Part shown: positions 60,957-64,000 of the stretch, piece after piece
Layout of the letters: each line of letters starts with the position of its first letter
How positions within the stretch are numbered: the first letter of the stretch is position 1
Assembly: GCA_003049485.1 (NCBI GenBank)
Contig: PYST01000038.1
Span: 118,669-182,668, forward strand
Length of the DNA stretch: 64,000 nucleotides
Source: Ophioceras dolichostomum
Lineage: Eukaryota > Ascomycota > Sordariomycetes > Magnaporthales > Ophioceraceae
Direction: 5' to 3'
The notes under the pieces: model-generated
Seen by the model: only the letters and a program-made list of their open reading frames with translations
Told to the model about the DNA's origin: nothing
Database searches by the model: none
Made by a program: the position numbers and the translations under genes

Positions 60957-63900
60957 GATGTGTTACTCATCTATAGGGAGTAGTCAGAAGTTGGGGACAA
61001 GGTCAGGCTTGGATTTGAAGTGCCCAGTCTGCTAAGCTAGCCGGGAAAGAGCACACACCGTAACATGACGGGTTAGCTCATTTCCCTGCAAGAGAATCCA
61101 ACGACATCTCTCTAGACATGGACAGAACCCCCCACCTGTCATCCCCACGTTGGTCGAGCGACGCTCCAAGTTCCGAACCTGGGACCGGTATCAGGCTTTT
61201 GAAGCGGCACGACATGTAGCGTGCCAACCTCTGGAAGACGCGACCAGTCCAGCCAAGAGATAAATTATCCCCCCAATCAATCGTTAGGCCCAGTATCAGC
61301 TCCTGCCAACGGCAGGAGGTGGCGAAAATCTGGGCCAGGTCCCCCACGGCCGAGTCCGTGATCTAGGGGGAGATAAAGAGTGTTAGTTTTGAGAGACTTG
61401 GTGGTTGGAAGAGAGGACGGCGATGTCTTGTGATGAAAAAACTTACGCTGGCTCCGGAGCAAGGGTGCCTCTGCCGCGATCCGCACCCTGGTGAGCTGAG
61501 TTGGTGTCTGAACGAACCCACCCGGGCAGCAGCTGGAAAAACTCCCCGGCATATCGCCCCTACTATCACGCTTATCTCCTTCAGAAGGGACCCCGATTCG
61601 ATGGAACTGGCGGGCTAGACCCTGCACTCGAAGTCGGTCTGGTCGGTAGAGTCCAAGCTCCGCTGTTGAGCTTGTCCTCTCCCCCGGAAACTCAAAGCCG
61701 GCTAAACCAGACCCTGGTAAGACCTCAAGCCAGAAAACGCCCACCCCGCCCCAGCGATGCGAACGCAAGTGTAAGCACCGTGGTTGTTTTATACCGAGTC
61801 AAACAAATCCAGACGCCACAACTAGTGAAACGTCCGGAGACCCTTCGCGCACGACCTCATAGAGGGGGTGCCAAGGGCCTCCTCAACCGCAGAGCACCTA
61901 GGCTCTACGACTCTCCCTTTCAGCCCGACCACCCAGATTCACCGCCCCAAGACGCTAGAGAGTGAAGAGCAGGAGTCCGGACGAATTCATGTCGAGACGG
62001 ACCATGACTCTCTAGCAAGGGTTGCTATCGAACCAATCGAAGCTGATGGAAATGCTCGGGGTGCTGGCGTCGAACGAGAATGTCTGAGCCTGGGTGACAC
62101 CCCGCGCTGTTTTGGCTTGTCGATGGTGATGGAGTGAGGTGGTCGGTCCATCACTGTTGTCCGTGAGTGACGCCGGTGGAGCTTGCAAAGCTCTGGCGCC
62201 TCTTGAACACTCTACTCACCGGGTGCATGCGTCGTTGTCACGACGTTGCATTGCCGTCCCGGGAGAGAGTTCCGGGCAAGGGTTTGATCACTTCCCTCGC
62301 CCAATCTCCCTGAATTGTGCAGCCACCACGGGGGCTTGCTCGATCATCTGCACGGGAGAGTTGACTTGGGAGCGCTGATCGAACACGTCGATAACCGTCG
62401 GTGGTGGTGACGCTCCGTCTGCTGCTGTCGTGTGGATGGGAATCCACACAACGCTGCAAATACCATTCGTCCCGCGAGGGTCGAAGGCAAGTCTAGGCCT
62501 TTTAATGTCCTGCCCAGGACAAGGCTGCCAAGATAGGGCCGGATGGGTGCCCTCTACACAGCTACACAGTTCATCCACCAAGGAGGTTAGCAGGAGGTCT
62601 CGGAGAAATAAAACACATAAAGTCCGAAGCAAAAACATACCGTGTGTCAATGTCTTGCAGAAGACCGCCCGGTGCTGTGAGTGCCAGTTGGCCCTCGTGT
62701 TGTCTTGTCTTGAATGGCACATCGGGGGCAGCAGGACCAAATTATGATTATCGCTGCTCAGCCTGGACTGGGTCTATGACGGACAGACATGTTGAATCAT
62801 GCTCGCTGGTCGCATGACGGTCGTATCGTGTCGTCGAAATGTTCGTGCTCTCCAGTGCCCGAACGCCTCTGGAAGAAGCTAAATCAGATGCCGTTTAATA
62901 GCCTGAGTTGCCGTGTTAGCAGAAGGTTCGTCCCGAGAAGACCAGACGAAGTCGAACTCCGAGGCGCAATCGAGGAGCAATCGATGCGTCACAATGGGGC
63001 GGAAGAGTCAGAAAAAGACTTACCAAATGACTCCGCGTACATGTCTTGCCATCTCTTTTTTTGTTCTGTTTCCCGATCTTTTTTTTTGTCTGATACCTCC
63101 CATACATGCCATCGCTCATGAAAGAATCATAAATGCGTGAAACCTTTCACCATGCCGTTGCCGCTACAAATGCCATGTAATCATGCAACTCCGATGGGCC
63201 TTTTTACGTCCTGCCCAGGACGACCCAGGACAACGACGTGCGGGTCAAGAGAAGCCGTGGGAAGGCATTATGGGGACGATGATGGGAGAGACGAGAGAGA
63301 GTTAGAGTTGGGTCGGGATGGAGAGACAAAGCAAGCTTATCAGCCGCTTTCAATCCGGATGGAGCCTGATGGCATCGAAAAAGATCCAGCATGGGAGAAT
63401 GGCTAGACGGAGTGGGAATGAGAGCGGAGAAGAAGAGCAGGCGGATGGGTCAGAGACTCCATCGCCGCGAGGAGAATATCAAGGTGCAGCCATTGTGGAG
63501 ATGAGGCGAGCTTGCTCGAGAAGATGTGCGACCTGCTTGAGTGGGTGGTTGGGAGGTGTTAAATTGGGAGGTCGCGAGCGCAGATTTGCGACCGCGAGGA
63601 AGAATGAAGAGAAAATGTCCGTCGCCTGGGGGAGCCAGACGCTGGTCAATGATAGGAGAGAGGGAAATGAAAGGGAGGAAAGAAGCAAGTGGCCAGAGTG
63701 CACGTGGAGGGAGTTGGAAATTGGTGGAAGGTGGAAGGAGGGAGGTGGAAGGCGAAAAGAAGAAAGATGAAGCAACCCAGCTCCGGGCAGGCAGTCGAGG
63801 TCCACGTCTGAACCAGTTGTGGAGCCGGGGGGCCGCGTCTGACCAATCGGGTCGATCGACCTGGGACGCGGGCCATTCATACATTATGTAATCCCAGCAG

Positions 63901-64000
63901 TCCGCCCGGCGCCCACTAACGTAATCTATCACCTTCCGGGACAAACCACCTTCCGGGACACTTTTCTGCCCCGCACCCCACCCCCTCGACTTTGGACGCA

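Larger units (their letters stand above)
56939..64000. other. Gene-free right end, about 7 kb
   Basis: No open frame carries a recognisable domain. Contents are the 5' flank of the wall-protein gene, an undetermined base within a poly-C run (58571-58589), a CACGGC hexamer array (60110-60150), a 9-bp tandem (60919-60956) and a repeated 25-bp motif (near 62498 and 63200). Either the next gene starts beyond the window, or a noncoding or poorly conserved gene is present. Confidence 0.45.

Overview
The window looks like nuclear DNA of a filamentous ascomycete, most likely a Sordariomycete. Genes carry short GT-AG introns of about 70-330 bp, coding exons are GC-rich with C or G in third positions, and the recognisable products are typical fungal ones: an STT4-type PI4-kinase, proteasome subunit Pre7, an NrtA/CrnA-type nitrate transporter, a 14-TM MFS exporter, a Ser/Thr-rich GPI-anchored wall protein and an RRM-YTH protein. 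No bacterial, organellar or viral gene was recognised. I do not name a species.

Layout. 1-1074 (minus): 5' part of an unrecognised low-complexity gene that runs off the left edge. 1075-8131: gene-free, with a MITE-like inverted repeat at 7216-7351. 8132-11188 (plus): seven-exon cation diffusion facilitator with the DxxxD signature of manganese-type CDFs. 13342-14332 (minus): two small candidate single-pass membrane proteins. 14862-20934 (minus): STT4 PI4-kinase (3 exons, about 1959 aa), divergent from pre7 (21683-22666, plus) across about 750 bp. 22667-31355: about 8.7 kb without a supportable gene; its right third is strongly pyrimidine-rich and leads into the RRM-YTH gene (31356-34059, plus). 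34749-36527 (minus): alcohol-acetyltransferase-like enzyme. 37836-39539 (plus): uncharacterised protein with a nucleotidyltransferase-like GDID motif. 40484-43945 (minus): large serine-rich protein with one C-terminal membrane segment. 44513-45410 and 45882-47898 (minus): a DUF1275 membrane protein and an MFS exporter. 47899-52079: gene-poor, holding one orphan coding-like stretch. 52080-53710 (plus): nitrate transporter, followed by a (CT)n tract of about 670 bp. 56168-56938 (minus): GPI-anchored wall protein. 56939-64000: gene-free apart from short tandem repeats and one undetermined base.

How the genes relate. There is no obvious biosynthetic cluster; this reads as ordinary housekeeping and transport content separated by unusually long intergenic spans. 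The only plausible functional neighbourhoods are the divergent stt4/pre7 pair and the co-oriented DUF1275/MFS pair. A palindromic TAGGTACCTA-type motif recurs in intergenic and intronic DNA across the whole window and was not seen in the exons. Exon structures were derived by hand from splice consensus, reading-frame closure and family conservation, and are predictions without transcript support.
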